64,000 nt of DNA, from assembly GCA_045546275.1 (NCBI GenBank), contig JAZQCM010000014.1:124001-188000 (forward strand), in the 5' to 3' direction. Origin of the DNA: RGIG1927 sp045546275 (GTDB taxonomy: Bacteria > Bacillota > Clostridia > UMGS1883). This document shows positions 33,171-40,816 of this stretch, in pieces. The translations under genes and the position numbers were made by a program. Numbering within the stretch: the stretch's first letter is position 1; every line of letters begins with the position of its first letter. The notes beneath the pieces were generated by a model. It was not told the origin of the DNA and made no database searches. It was given only the letters and a program-made list of their open reading frames with translations.

Positions 33171-34343
33171 ATGAAAAATAAATTTTCACAGATTGTTTTT
33201 ATTTTCGGAATAATGTTTGTTTTGGCTCTTGGCTTTGTAACAAGCATTGTGTCGGGGAAGGAAATTAATAAATACGAAAACCGCTACGCTGAAAAGTACG
33301 AAAGCTTTTCAATTGATGGTTATATGACCTTATCTTTCCAGGACAGCGTTGAAAAAACCTTGTCCGACAAGGTAAACTTTGCCGAAAGCATGAAAAAGCT
33401 TTACAACGACACAAAGGGCAAAACCATTAAAGCAATGGTTGACACAAATAACCACATCTTTGCTCTTGACGACAAAATCCGTTACGTTAAAATCGGAAGC
33501 CGTAATTTAATGGGCGATTACGTTGTGTTAAACTACAGCGTTTTTGAGGATTTAAAATGGAAGCTTATAGAAAGAGCTGCCGACTACAACAAAATAAAGG
33601 AAAGAAACCCCAATACTGATTTTTATTTTTACTACATTGAAAAGGACACCGATGTAAACTTTGAAACAGGTGAAAAGGTGGGGGTTTTCGAGTTTATGCA
33701 GGAAAATCTTAATTTCGACAAAGACAAAATGGCAAGGTACGAAATAAGCGACTTTGAAACCTTTAAAAGGTGCTTTTTTAAGACCGACCACCATTGGAAT
33801 AACTTTGGTGCACATCGTGGCTATGTTGAAGTTTTAAACCTTTTGGACAAAACACAAACCCCACTTGTTCCCGGGGAAGAGGTTAAGATTTCCTCAAAAT
33901 ACCGCGGAAGCAAAGCCACAGGGTTAACAGCAGGCTTTTTTGAAGATTTTAATGTGTATAAATACAATCTTCCCAAGGTAAAGGTGTTAATCCATGCCTG
34001 GGAGCAGGATAGCTACTCAAGGCGAGAGGAATTTATAAAAAGCCGTGACGAAAAGGTAACCTATGCGGATTTTTACGGCCTGGATGTGGGCGTTGTTGAA
34101 TTTTACGCAAATAAAGGCACTGACAACGTTCTTATTGTGGGCGAAAGCTACGACAATGCAGTTTTGGATTTACTTTCAGGTCATTTTAACAGCCTCCACT
34201 CGGTGGACTTACGCTACTACGAGGTTTACATGAAAGAAAAGTTTGACATTGACAAATATATTAAAGAGCATAACATAACAAAGGTGCTCTTTATGGGTAA
34301 TGTGGATTATCTTATTCTGGACGTATTTAAACCGGAGGCATAG
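33171..34343 (+). CDS. DHHW-family (AlgX/DltD-like) exported protein
   Basis: This 390-residue protein has one N-terminal membrane anchor (about residues 5-27) and a large extracytoplasmic domain. The family signature FKTDHHWN lies near residue 206 and is part of an SGNH-type active site, together with a later VGESYDNAV block. The ATG 8 bases after AAGAGG was preferred over an upstream in-frame start. DHHW proteins pair with MBOAT acyltransferases to O-acetylate extracellular polysaccharide. The MBOAT gene follows 2 bases after the stop, which supports that role here. The polymer modified is unknown. Confidence 0.88.
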   Translation: MKNKFSQIVFIFGIMFVLALGFVTSIVSGKEINKYENRYAEKYESFSIDGYMTLSFQDSVEKTLSDKVNFAESMKKLYNDTKGKTIKAMVDTNNHIFALDDKIRYVKIGSRNLMGDYVVLNYSVFEDLKWKLIERAADYNKIKERNPNTDFYFYYIEKDTDVNFETGEKVGVFEFMQENLNFDKDKMARYEISDFETFKRCFFKTDHHWNNFGAHRGYVEVLNLLDKTQTPLVPGEEVKISSKYRGSKATGLTAGFFEDFNVYKYNLPKVKVLIHAWEQDSYSRREEFIKSRDEKVTYADFYGLDVGVVEFYANKGTDNVLIVGESYDNAVLDLLSGHFNSLHSVDLRYYEVYMKEKFDIDKYIKEHNITKVLFMGNVDYLILDVFKPEA

Positions 34344-34345
34344 TT

Positions 34346-35746
34346 ATGGTTTTTTCAAGCATGACATTTTTGTATGTCTTTCTGCCACTTGTGGTAATAA
34401 GCTATTTCCTTTGCAAAAATATTGTTTACCGTAACAGCGTGCTTTTAATATTTTCCTTGGTGTTTTACTCCTGGGGCGAGCCAAGGTTCATAATTGGCAT
34501 GGTTCTGGCAGCTTTAGCAGCGTATGTTGGCGGCATTGTAATTGATAAATACCGTGACAATACTAAAATTAAAAAAGCGGCATTTATTATAACTGTGGCG
34601 CTTTTGTGCGGTAATCTTGTTTATTTCAAGTACCTTAACTTCATACTTGACAGTATTGAAAGTTTGCTTAAAACAAGCTTTAACATAGGGGATGTTGTTC
34701 TTCCTATAGGTATCAGCTTTTACACCTTCCAGATTCTTTCCTATGTGATTGATTTGTACAAGGGCACAGTTAAGCTTCAGAAAAACTATTTTTACCTTTT
34801 ACTGTACGTGTCCTTTTTTCCGCAGCTTATTGCAGGACCAATTGTAAGGTACGAAACAGTGGAAAAGGAAATAGGCGAAAGACAAGAAACAATTGAAGAC
34901 TTTGCAAAGGGGCTTCGCCGTTTTTGCGTGGGACTTTCAAAAAAGGTTATCATTGCAAACTCGGTTGCCACAATTCCGCTTATTATTTATTCTAAAGATG
35001 CTTCTGTTATGGGAAGCGCTATGTACTTTGTTGCAGCAATCGGCTATGCGCTGCAGATTTATTTTGATTTTTCAGGCTACAGCGACATGGCAATAGGTCT
35101 GGGACGAATGTTTGGTTTTCATTTCATGGAAAACTTCAACTATCCCTACATTGCCACCAGCGTAACGGATTTCTGGCGAAGATGGCACATGTCACTTTCA
35201 ACCTGGTTTCGTGATTACATATACATCCCCATGGGCGGCAACCGTGTTAAAAAAGGCAGGTTTGTTTTAAACATTGTTTTTGTGTGGGCGCTTACAGGCA
35301 TTTGGCACGGCGCAAGCTGGAACTTCATGCTGTGGGGCGTTTACTACGGTGCAATTCTTCTTTTGGAAAAGCTGGTATTAAAAAAGTATATTGATAAATT
35401 ACCCAAAATAGTTTCCTGGGCCTACACAATGTTTATTGTGCTTATCGGCTGGGTAATTTTCAATGTTACCGATTTTTCGCAAATGGGAAAAACTCTAAAA
35501 ATCATGTTTTCCTTCATGCCCACCAACTGGGCGGAGGCCTACGCCTTTGATGCGGAAATCCTTTTAGGCTTTATTTACATCCCTTTAGGTATTTTGTGCA
35601 TGCTTCCCTGGAAGACTTGGCTTAAAGTTCCCCAAACAAAGCTTTGGGATAACATAAGCTATGCTTTAAGCTTTGTGCTTTTTGTTTTGTGTGTTATGTT
35701 CACAATTTCATCAACCTACAACCCATTTATATATTTCAGGTTTTAA
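34346..35746 (+). CDS. MBOAT-family O-acyltransferase (AlgI/DltB-like)
   Basis: This 466-residue polytopic membrane protein moves acyl groups across the membrane to a periplasmic-side acceptor. The invariant His is H321 in TGIWHGASWNF. The DFWRRWHMSLSTWFRDYIYIP block that faces the active site is intact. The ribosome binding site CGGAGG lies inside the end of the preceding DHHW gene. Together the two genes make a minimal O-acetylation module for a surface polysaccharide or teichoic acid. They are not accompanied by other dlt genes, so D-alanylation is unlikely. Confidence 0.94.
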   Translation: MVFSSMTFLYVFLPLVVISYFLCKNIVYRNSVLLIFSLVFYSWGEPRFIIGMVLAALAAYVGGIVIDKYRDNTKIKKAAFIITVALLCGNLVYFKYLNFILDSIESLLKTSFNIGDVVLPIGISFYTFQILSYVIDLYKGTVKLQKNYFYLLLYVSFFPQLIAGPIVRYETVEKEIGERQETIEDFAKGLRRFCVGLSKKVIIANSVATIPLIIYSKDASVMGSAMYFVAAIGYALQIYFDFSGYSDMAIGLGRMFGFHFMENFNYPYIATSVTDFWRRWHMSLSTWFRDYIYIPMGGNRVKKGRFVLNIVFVWALTGIWHGASWNFMLWGVYYGAILLLEKLVLKKYIDKLPKIVSWAYTMFIVLIGWVIFNVTDFSQMGKTLKIMFSFMPTNWAEAYAFDAEILLGFIYIPLGILCMLPWKTWLKVPQTKLWDNISYALSFVLFVLCVMFTISSTYNPFIYFRF

Positions 35747-35774
35747 AAAAGAGCGTTCATATGAACGCTCTTTT
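35747..35774. terminator. Bidirectional terminator, perfect 28-base palindrome
   Basis: AAAAGAGCGTTCAT and ATGAACGCTCTTTT are exact complements. They serve the MBOAT gene on the plus strand and the MATE gene on the minus strand. Confidence 0.9.
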
Positions 35775-35777
35775 CGT

Positions 35778-37142
35778 TTAATATAATGGGTTTATTATTT
35801 TTTTGTACACATAGCGAAGGAAAACTGCACTCATTGCAAATGAGGCAATTTCCGCAATGGGGAAGGAATACCACACAAGGTCAATGTTTCCCGAAAGGGA
35901 CAAAAGAAACGCCGCAGGAAGCAGCACCACCAGCTGGCGCACAATTGATGTGCACATACTCAAAAAGCCGTTGCCGATTGCCTGAAGCACACTGCCTGTA
36001 ATAATACAGAAGCCTGCAAAAATAAAGCTTAAGCTGATTGCACGGAAAGCAGGTGCACCAATAAGGTGCATGCTTTCGCTTGCGTTGAAAAATCCCAAAA
36101 GAATATGGGGAATAAAGGTGAATGCCATAAAGCCTACAAGCATAATGGAAACTGCAAAAATTATTGCAAGCACAATTGTTTTCTTCATGCGCTCAGGCTT
36201 TCTTGCACCGTAGTTATAGGCAACAATGGGCACCATGCCGTTGTTTAAGCCAAACACAGGCATAAATATAAAGCTCTGAAGCTTGTAGTAAATGCCGAAA
36301 ACGCTCTGTGCATCGTTGACAATTTCTTTAAAGCTTGTGAAGATTTTGTTCATGCCAAAGGTCATAACACTTGTTATGGACGCCATGATTATTGAGGGAA
36401 TGCCAACAATATAAATTCTTTTAATAACAGACATATCGGGCTTGAAATTGCGGAAGGTAAGGTGAAGCTCCTTGTTGCATTTCCTGTTTAATACAATGCC
36501 CACAATTGCGGCAACAATCTGACCAAAAACTGTTGCAAGGGCAGCACCCGTGGCGCCAAGCTCAGGGAAAGGCCCTATGCCGAAAATAAGAAGAGGGTCA
36601 AAAATAAGGTTAACAGCAGCCCCCGAAAGCTGTGTAATCATTGACAAAAAGGATTTGCCTGTTGAAATAAGAAGCCTTTCAACCGTTATCTGAATAAAAA
36701 TGCCAAAGGACAAAACACAGCATATTGTAGCGTAGTCAATACCGTAGTTAATAACGTTAATGTCGCTGCTTTGTGCCATAAAAAAGGGCTTAACAAGAAA
36801 AATGCCCACACAAAGGAAAATAATATAATGACATATTGCCAAAAACACACCGTTGCAGGCGGCTTTGTTTGCTCTGTCAAAGTTTTTTTCGCCTAAGCTT
36901 TTTGACAAAAGAGCATTAATACCAACCCCTGTGCCTGTTGCAAAGGCTATCATAACGTTCTGCAAGGGAAAAGCCAGGGATACTGCCGTTAAGGCATCTA
37001 TGTCGTACATTGATACAAACACGCTGTCAACAATGTTATAAAGTGCTTGTACAAGCATTGAAATAATCATTGGAAGACTTATAGTAATAAGAAGCTTGCC
37101 TATGGGCATGGTGCCCATTTTATTTTCACGAGGTTCGGTCAT
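35778..37142 (-). CDS. MATE-family multidrug/cation exporter
   Basis: This 454-residue protein has twelve hydrophobic segments in two homologous halves. The first contains PMIISMLVQALYNIVDSVFV and the second GIPSIIMASITSVMTFGMNKI, both typical of the DinF/NorM superfamily. Export of drugs or metabolites driven by sodium or proton gradients is the known family role. GAAAGGATG precedes the ATG. It is monocistronic with a consensus promoter. Confidence 0.94.
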   Translation of the reverse strand: MTEPRENKMGTMPIGKLLITISLPMIISMLVQALYNIVDSVFVSMYDIDALTAVSLAFPLQNVMIAFATGTGVGINALLSKSLGEKNFDRANKAACNGVFLAICHYIIFLCVGIFLVKPFFMAQSSDINVINYGIDYATICCVLSFGIFIQITVERLLISTGKSFLSMITQLSGAAVNLIFDPLLIFGIGPFPELGATGAALATVFGQIVAAIVGIVLNRKCNKELHLTFRNFKPDMSVIKRIYIVGIPSIIMASITSVMTFGMNKIFTSFKEIVNDAQSVFGIYYKLQSFIFMPVFGLNNGMVPIVAYNYGARKPERMKKTIVLAIIFAVSIMLVGFMAFTFIPHILLGFFNASESMHLIGAPAFRAISLSFIFAGFCIITGSVLQAIGNGFLSMCTSIVRQLVVLLPAAFLLSLSGNIDLVWYSFPIAEIASFAMSAVFLRYVYKKIINPLY

Positions 37143-37171
37143 AAAATCATCCTTTCTGTAATCACTAAGGT

Positions 37172-37200
37172 ATTATAACAACAATAAAATTCTTTGTCAA
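37172..37200 (-). promoter_or_regulatory. Promoter of the MATE gene
   Basis: Consensus TTGACA and TATAAT on the minus strand are 17 bases apart. Confidence 0.92.
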
Positions 37201-37212
37201 CAAAAGAAAGGT

Positions 37213-37228
37213 GTCCTTTTTATGGGAC
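37213..37228. repeat. Short hairpin repeat, copy 2
   Basis: This is identical to the 16-base hairpin at 23397-23412 (GTCCTTTTTATGGGAC). It lies 13 bases upstream of the MATE -35 box and about 40 bases upstream of a small open frame. Confidence 0.6.
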
Positions 37229-37269
37229 AGGGATTTTTGTATCATAAAGATGCAGAAAGGATGGTTACT

Positions 37270-37404
37270 ATGAAAACAATGAAGGACATATTTTTAATTA
37301 CAGACGGTTATCTTTTGGTGATGGAAAAGAAGAGAGAAAAAGAAGAAAGAGAAAAATATATCTGGGACGTTGAGGACGACTCCTATTACTTTGAGGAAAG
37401 ATAA
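37270..37404 (+). CDS. 44-residue hypothetical protein
   Basis: Unrecognised. The peptide is highly charged, with a Lys/Glu/Arg run in the middle (MEKKREKEEREKY) and an acidic aromatic end (WDVEDDSYYFEER). GAAAGG lies 9 bases before the ATG chosen; an ATG directly on the Shine-Dalgarno is less likely. It lies between the hairpin repeat and the SRP RNA promoter, without a clear promoter of its own. It could be a real small protein or a chance frame. Confidence 0.45.
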   Translation: MKTMKDIFLITDGYLLVMEKKREKEEREKYIWDVEDDSYYFEER

Positions 37405-37412
37405 AAAAAGTC

Positions 37413-37441
37413 TTGATAAATCGGAAAATATAGTGTATAAT
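37413..37441 (+). promoter_or_regulatory. Promoter of the SRP RNA gene
   Basis: TTGATA and TATAAT are 17 bases apart, 6 bases before the conserved 5' end. Confidence 0.88.
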
Positions 37442-37445
37442 AACT

Positions 37446-37716
37446 AAGTCGTACTAACCGGGGAGGCAGCGGTGCCCTGTATCCGCAATCCGCTATAGCG
37501 GGGGCTAATTCCCCAATTGAGGTGCTTTTTTCGTATGGCTGGAAACTGTAAGTGGTGTTGACAGTCGGGTCTTGCGCAACAATCGTCCGTGAACCTTGTC
37601 AGGCGGGGAACCGAGCAGCAATAAGCGTAAACGGTTGTGTGCCGCAAGGCTACCCGACCCGAGCTAACTGCAGTGGTGCCGCATATGATGGAGTATCGAT
37701 TTTGGGGTGTACGGCT
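37446..37716 (+). ncRNA. ffs: Signal recognition particle RNA, large Alu-containing type
   Basis: The RNA scaffolds Ffh for co-translational targeting. The 5' Alu domain is recognisable (GGGGAGGCAGCGGTGCCCTGTA), as is the block GTAAGTGGTGTTGAC shared with Bacillus scRNA. The S-domain hairpin has GGAA at 37607-37610 in GGCGGGGAACCGAGCAGC. The 3' block GAGCTAACTGC is also conserved. The 5' GTCGTAC pairs with GTACGGC near 37710, which closes the molecule and sets the ends. It lies directly upstream of dnaX, as in many Firmicutes. The exact ends are estimates. Confidence 0.94.
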
Positions 37717-37762
37717 TTTTAAATTTACAAAAGAAATTTCCTTTGCAAATTTAAGAAGCCGT
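37711..37762. repeat. 52-base near-perfect palindrome at the 3' end of the SRP RNA
   Basis: Two adjoining 26-base arms (37711-37736 and 37737-37762) are complementary at 23 of 26 positions with no loop. The left arm begins with the last bases of the SRP RNA and its T-run. It may terminate the RNA or be a small inserted element. Confidence 0.65.
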
Positions 37763-37818
37763 AGACGAATTAAAAGCTTTTCACTATTACTTATTACTTT
37801 AAAGGAGCGTAGCGACGT

Positions 37819-39393
37819 ATGGAGTATCAGGCATTGTACAGAAGATGGCGCCCTTTGACCTTTGACGATGTTGTAGGTCAGAAGCATGCCACACAAACAA
37901 TTAAAAATGAAGTTGCCTCAGGTACTGTAGGTCATGCGTTTCTCTTCTGCGGTAGCCGAGGCACAGGCAAAACCTCAACTGCACGTATTTTGTCAAGGGC
38001 AATTAACTGCACCAATAACCAGGATGGCAACCCTTGTAACGAATGTGAAAGCTGTAAGGGTATTTTAAGCGGCAGTGTTATGGACGTTGTGGAAATTGAC
38101 GCGGCAAGTAACTCAGGCGTTGACAACATCCGTTCACTTCGTGACGAAGCAAACTATGCAGCGGCAAGTGTAAGATACAAGGTCTACATCATAGACGAGG
38201 TGCACGCCCTTTCAAAGGATGCCTTCAACGCTCTTTTAAAGCTTTTGGAAGAGCCACCCGAGCATGTTAAATTTGTTCTGGCAACAACCGAGGCAAACAA
38301 GGTTTTAGACACTATTTCCTCCCGTTGCCAAAGGTTTGACTTTAAGAAAATCACAAAGGATGACATATACAAAAGGCTTGAGGAAATCTGCGATGCAGAA
38401 ATGATTGAAATTGAGCCGAGTGCCCTTTACATGATTGCCGAAGCTGCCGACGGTGCTCTCCGTGACGCTCTTACTATTTTAGAGCCGTGTATTTCCAACG
38501 GAAAAAGCGTTGACACCGACTATGTGCGTGAGCTTTTGGGCTTTGGCGAAAAGAAAACTGTGGGCGATTTGTGCCATGCAGTTGCAACAAATAATGGCGG
38601 TAGGGTTGTTGAAATTATTGACGAGGTTTGTGCCTCGGGCAGAAATCTTAACCCATTTACCGAATCGGTAATAAAAGGCTTTCGTAACATTATGATATAC
38701 GCAATAACAGGCAAAAAGCCTGTTGGCGAAAGTGACGAGGACTGGAGCTATCTTAATTTGGCTGCCGAAAGCATGGGGGTAGACAAAAGCATTTTTGCGG
38801 TAAATGTTTTGTCGGAGGCATATTCAAAGTCAAAATATATGACCTTCCCCAGGTTTATTATTGAAGCGGCTCTTTTAAGGCTTTGTAACCTTAAGGAAGA
38901 AGGCAGTGTTGAATCCTTGGAGGCAAGGGTGGGCGAACTTGAAAAGCGCATTGCCCGTGGTATTTCACTTTCTCCCGCTGAAAGCACCAAGGAAGAAAAG
39001 CCCTCTTTGACCGAAAAACCAAAAAAGGTTGAACGAAAAGCCGTGAAAGCTGCCGACAGTGCCGATGTGCAGAAAATTAAGGACAAGTGGCCCGAAATTT
39101 TGTCGCAGATTGCAACAAGCGGAAGCTTAAATTTATACATGGCTGTTGAAAACTGCTCACTTCGCTCATTTAACGACAAGGTGGCAATTGTTTTCCCCGA
39201 CAAGGGTGGCGAAACCTTGAGAGACATGATTGAGTCAAGCTTAGAGGAGCTTAGCGAAATCATTGCAAACGAAGCAGGCGTGTCGGTACAGCTTACCGTT
39301 AAGCTTGACAGCGATTTTGAAGAAACTACAAAAACGGCAGAGGATGACCCTTTCGATGAGATTGCATCCTTGCCCTTTGTAAGCGATAAATAA
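37819..39393 (+). CDS. dnaX: DNA polymerase III subunits gamma/tau
   Basis: DnaX is the ATPase of the clamp loader. The P-loop GSRGTGKT spans residues 45-52. A four-Cys zinc site follows (C-N-x5-C-N-E-C-x2-C), then DEVHALS, the sensor TTEANKV and the SRC box. At 524 residues it has the shorter Clostridia length; domains III-V and the tail from about residue 370 are more variable, with a linker rich in Lys and Glu. AAGGAG lies 12 bases before the ATG, a rather long spacing. It opens the dnaX-ebfC-recR-yaaL order known from Bacillus. Confidence 0.96.
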   Translation: MEYQALYRRWRPLTFDDVVGQKHATQTIKNEVASGTVGHAFLFCGSRGTGKTSTARILSRAINCTNNQDGNPCNECESCKGILSGSVMDVVEIDAASNSGVDNIRSLRDEANYAAASVRYKVYIIDEVHALSKDAFNALLKLLEEPPEHVKFVLATTEANKVLDTISSRCQRFDFKKITKDDIYKRLEEICDAEMIEIEPSALYMIAEAADGALRDALTILEPCISNGKSVDTDYVRELLGFGEKKTVGDLCHAVATNNGGRVVEIIDEVCASGRNLNPFTESVIKGFRNIMIYAITGKKPVGESDEDWSYLNLAAESMGVDKSIFAVNVLSEAYSKSKYMTFPRFIIEAALLRLCNLKEEGSVESLEARVGELEKRIARGISLSPAESTKEEKPSLTEKPKKVERKAVKAADSADVQKIKDKWPEILSQIATSGSLNLYMAVENCSLRSFNDKVAIVFPDKGGETLRDMIESSLEELSEIIANEAGVSVQLTVKLDSDFEETTKTAEDDPFDEIASLPFVSDK

Positions 39394-39411
39394 TTAAAAG
39401 GAGAGATAAAT

Positions 39412-39759
39412 ATGGCAAGAGGTGGATTCCCCAGAGGAATGAATATGGGCGGTAACATGCAGGGCATGATCCGTCAGGCACAGAAAATGCAGGAAGAAAT
39501 GCTTAAGGCTCAGGAGGAGCTTGGCGAAAAGACTGTTGACGCTTCCGTTGGCGGTGGCGCAGTAGCAGTTGTTGTAAACGGCAAGAAGGAGCTTGTTTCC
39601 ATCACAATCAAGCCCGAAGCTGTTGACCCCGAAGATGTTGAAATGCTTCAGGACTTAATTGTTTCTGCAGTAAACGAAGCTATGCGCAAGGCAGACGACA
39701 TGGCAACAAGCAGCATGAGCCGTATAACAGGCGGTATGAATATACCCGGCTTGTTTTAA
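39412..39759 (+). CDS. ebfC: YbaB/EbfC nucleoid-associated protein
   Basis: This 115-residue DNA-binding protein of the YbaB family has a Gly/Met-rich N-terminus (FPRGMNMGGNMQGMIRQAQK), a helical middle and the core LGEKTVDASVGGGAVAVVVNG. It sits between dnaX and recR as in most bacteria. AAAGGAG precedes the ATG. It forms a dimer that binds DNA without strong sequence preference; its exact task is not settled. Confidence 0.95.
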   Translation: MARGGFPRGMNMGGNMQGMIRQAQKMQEEMLKAQEELGEKTVDASVGGGAVAVVVNGKKELVSITIKPEAVDPEDVEMLQDLIVSAVNEAMRKADDMATSSMSRITGGMNIPGLF

Positions 39760-39764
39760 CTGTT

Positions 39765-39850
39765 AAAATTGTCCATCTTGCACCTTTGTTTTCATTTGTG
39801 TACAAACATAGTACACGGCACTCAAACAAAGGAGCAATCTGAACAATTTT
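39765..39850 (+). promoter_or_regulatory. Nested inverted repeats between ebfC and recR
   Basis: Three co-axial stems are visible. The outer is AAAATTGT/ACAATTTT (8 bp), the middle TGCACCTTTGTTT/AAACAAAGGAGCA (12 of 13) and the inner GTGTAC/GTACAC around AAACATA. The element ends in a T-run. It could be a terminator, a structured RNA or a small mobile element remnant. Confidence 0.6.
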
Positions 39851-39898
39851 TCCTCGTTAAAACCTATTACTTATTAATCAAAGCACGGAGGTGTTTTC

Positions 39899-40489
39899 GT
39901 GTATCCTGAGGCATTGAAATTATTGATTGAAGAGTTTGAAAGGCTTCCCGGCGTTGGCAAAAAAAGTGCGGTGAGGCTTGCTTTTCATGTTATGAATATG
40001 GACAAAATCAAGGCTGAAAGGTTTGCAAAAACCATTGTTGATGCAAAGGAAAAGGTGCATCTTTGCCCTGTTTGCCAAAACCTTACCGACAAGGAAAAAT
40101 GCCCTATTTGCGAAAGCAATAAGCGTAACAGCCGTGTTATATGCGTTGTGGAAGGTCCTAAGGACATTATTGCAATGGAAAAAACCCACGAGTTTACAGG
40201 GCTTTATCACTGCCTTCATGGGGTTATTTCGCCCATGGACAACATTGGTCCCGAGGACATTAAGCTCCGTGAGCTTTTAGCAAGGCTTACAGGTGATGTG
40301 GAGGAAATCATCCTTGCCACAAACCTTACCGTTGAGGGCGAGGCAACAGCAATGTATATTGCCCGCATGGTTAAGCCCTTGGGGGTAAAGGTTACAAGAA
40401 TTGCCCACGGTATTCCCGTTGGCGGTGATATTGAATTTGCCGACGAGGTAACCCTTGCAAGAGCAATTGAGGGCAGACGCGAGATTTAA
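39899..40489 (+). CDS. recR: Recombination protein RecR
   Basis: RecR loads with RecO/RecF at gaps and helps RecA. The N-terminal helix-hairpin-helix has ERLPGVGKKSAVRLA (about residues 14-28). A four-Cys zinc finger follows (CPVC...CPIC, about 57-75), then a Toprim domain beginning VVEGPKDIIAMEKT. The 196 residues match the family. The start is GTG, 8 bases after GGAGG; no ATG in frame fits better. It follows ebfC after 139 bases that hold nested inverted repeats. Confidence 0.96.
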   Translation: MYPEALKLLIEEFERLPGVGKKSAVRLAFHVMNMDKIKAERFAKTIVDAKEKVHLCPVCQNLTDKEKCPICESNKRNSRVICVVEGPKDIIAMEKTHEFTGLYHCLHGVISPMDNIGPEDIKLRELLARLTGDVEEIILATNLTVEGEATAMYIARMVKPLGVKVTRIAHGIPVGGDIEFADEVTLARAIEGRREI

Positions 40490-40549
40490 GTAATATTTTT
40501 CGGACAGATGTATATAAATATCATATACAAATAAAGAAGGTGTGATATT

Positions 40550-40798
40550 ATGCAGCTGTCCGTACAGAAAATTAAAGAAATGATTAAGGATGTATTCAAG
40601 CCTGAACCCAATGATGACCAGTCCGTTATTAAAATGCTTGAAACCGTAAAGGACGAAATTCGTGAAATACGAGCAAACATTGACGCGGTAAATGATGAAA
40701 GGGTGCTGGATATGTACATATACAGGCTCAAGGCGGCACAGGAGGAATACAAAAATCTTTTGAAAATGGCAAAGGAAAACGAGAAAAAAACCGGATGA
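40550..40798 (+). CDS. yaaL: YaaL-like small protein (DUF2508)
   Basis: This 82-residue, helix-rich cytoplasmic protein ends with VLDMYIYRLKAAQEEYKNLLKMAK, matching the YaaL/DUF2508 pattern. Its position directly after recR is the same as in Bacillus. GAAGGTG precedes the ATG. Function unknown. It stands 60 bases after recR and 18 bases before addA, so all three may be co-transcribed. Confidence 0.82.
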   Translation: MQLSVQKIKEMIKDVFKPEPNDDQSVIKMLETVKDEIREIRANIDAVNDERVLDMYIYRLKAAQEEYKNLLKMAKENEKKTG

Positions 40799-40816
40799 AT
40801 ATTCGGAGGGGAAATC

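Noticed and set aside
37687..37828. ATGGAGTATC occurring both in the SRP RNA end and at the dnaX start
   Set aside because: A 10-base match at this distance is likely chance; the flanking sequences do not agree.
37819..39393. Programmed frameshift in dnaX producing a gamma form
   Set aside because: No convincing slippery A-run with a downstream stem was seen at the domain III boundary; a single product is assumed.
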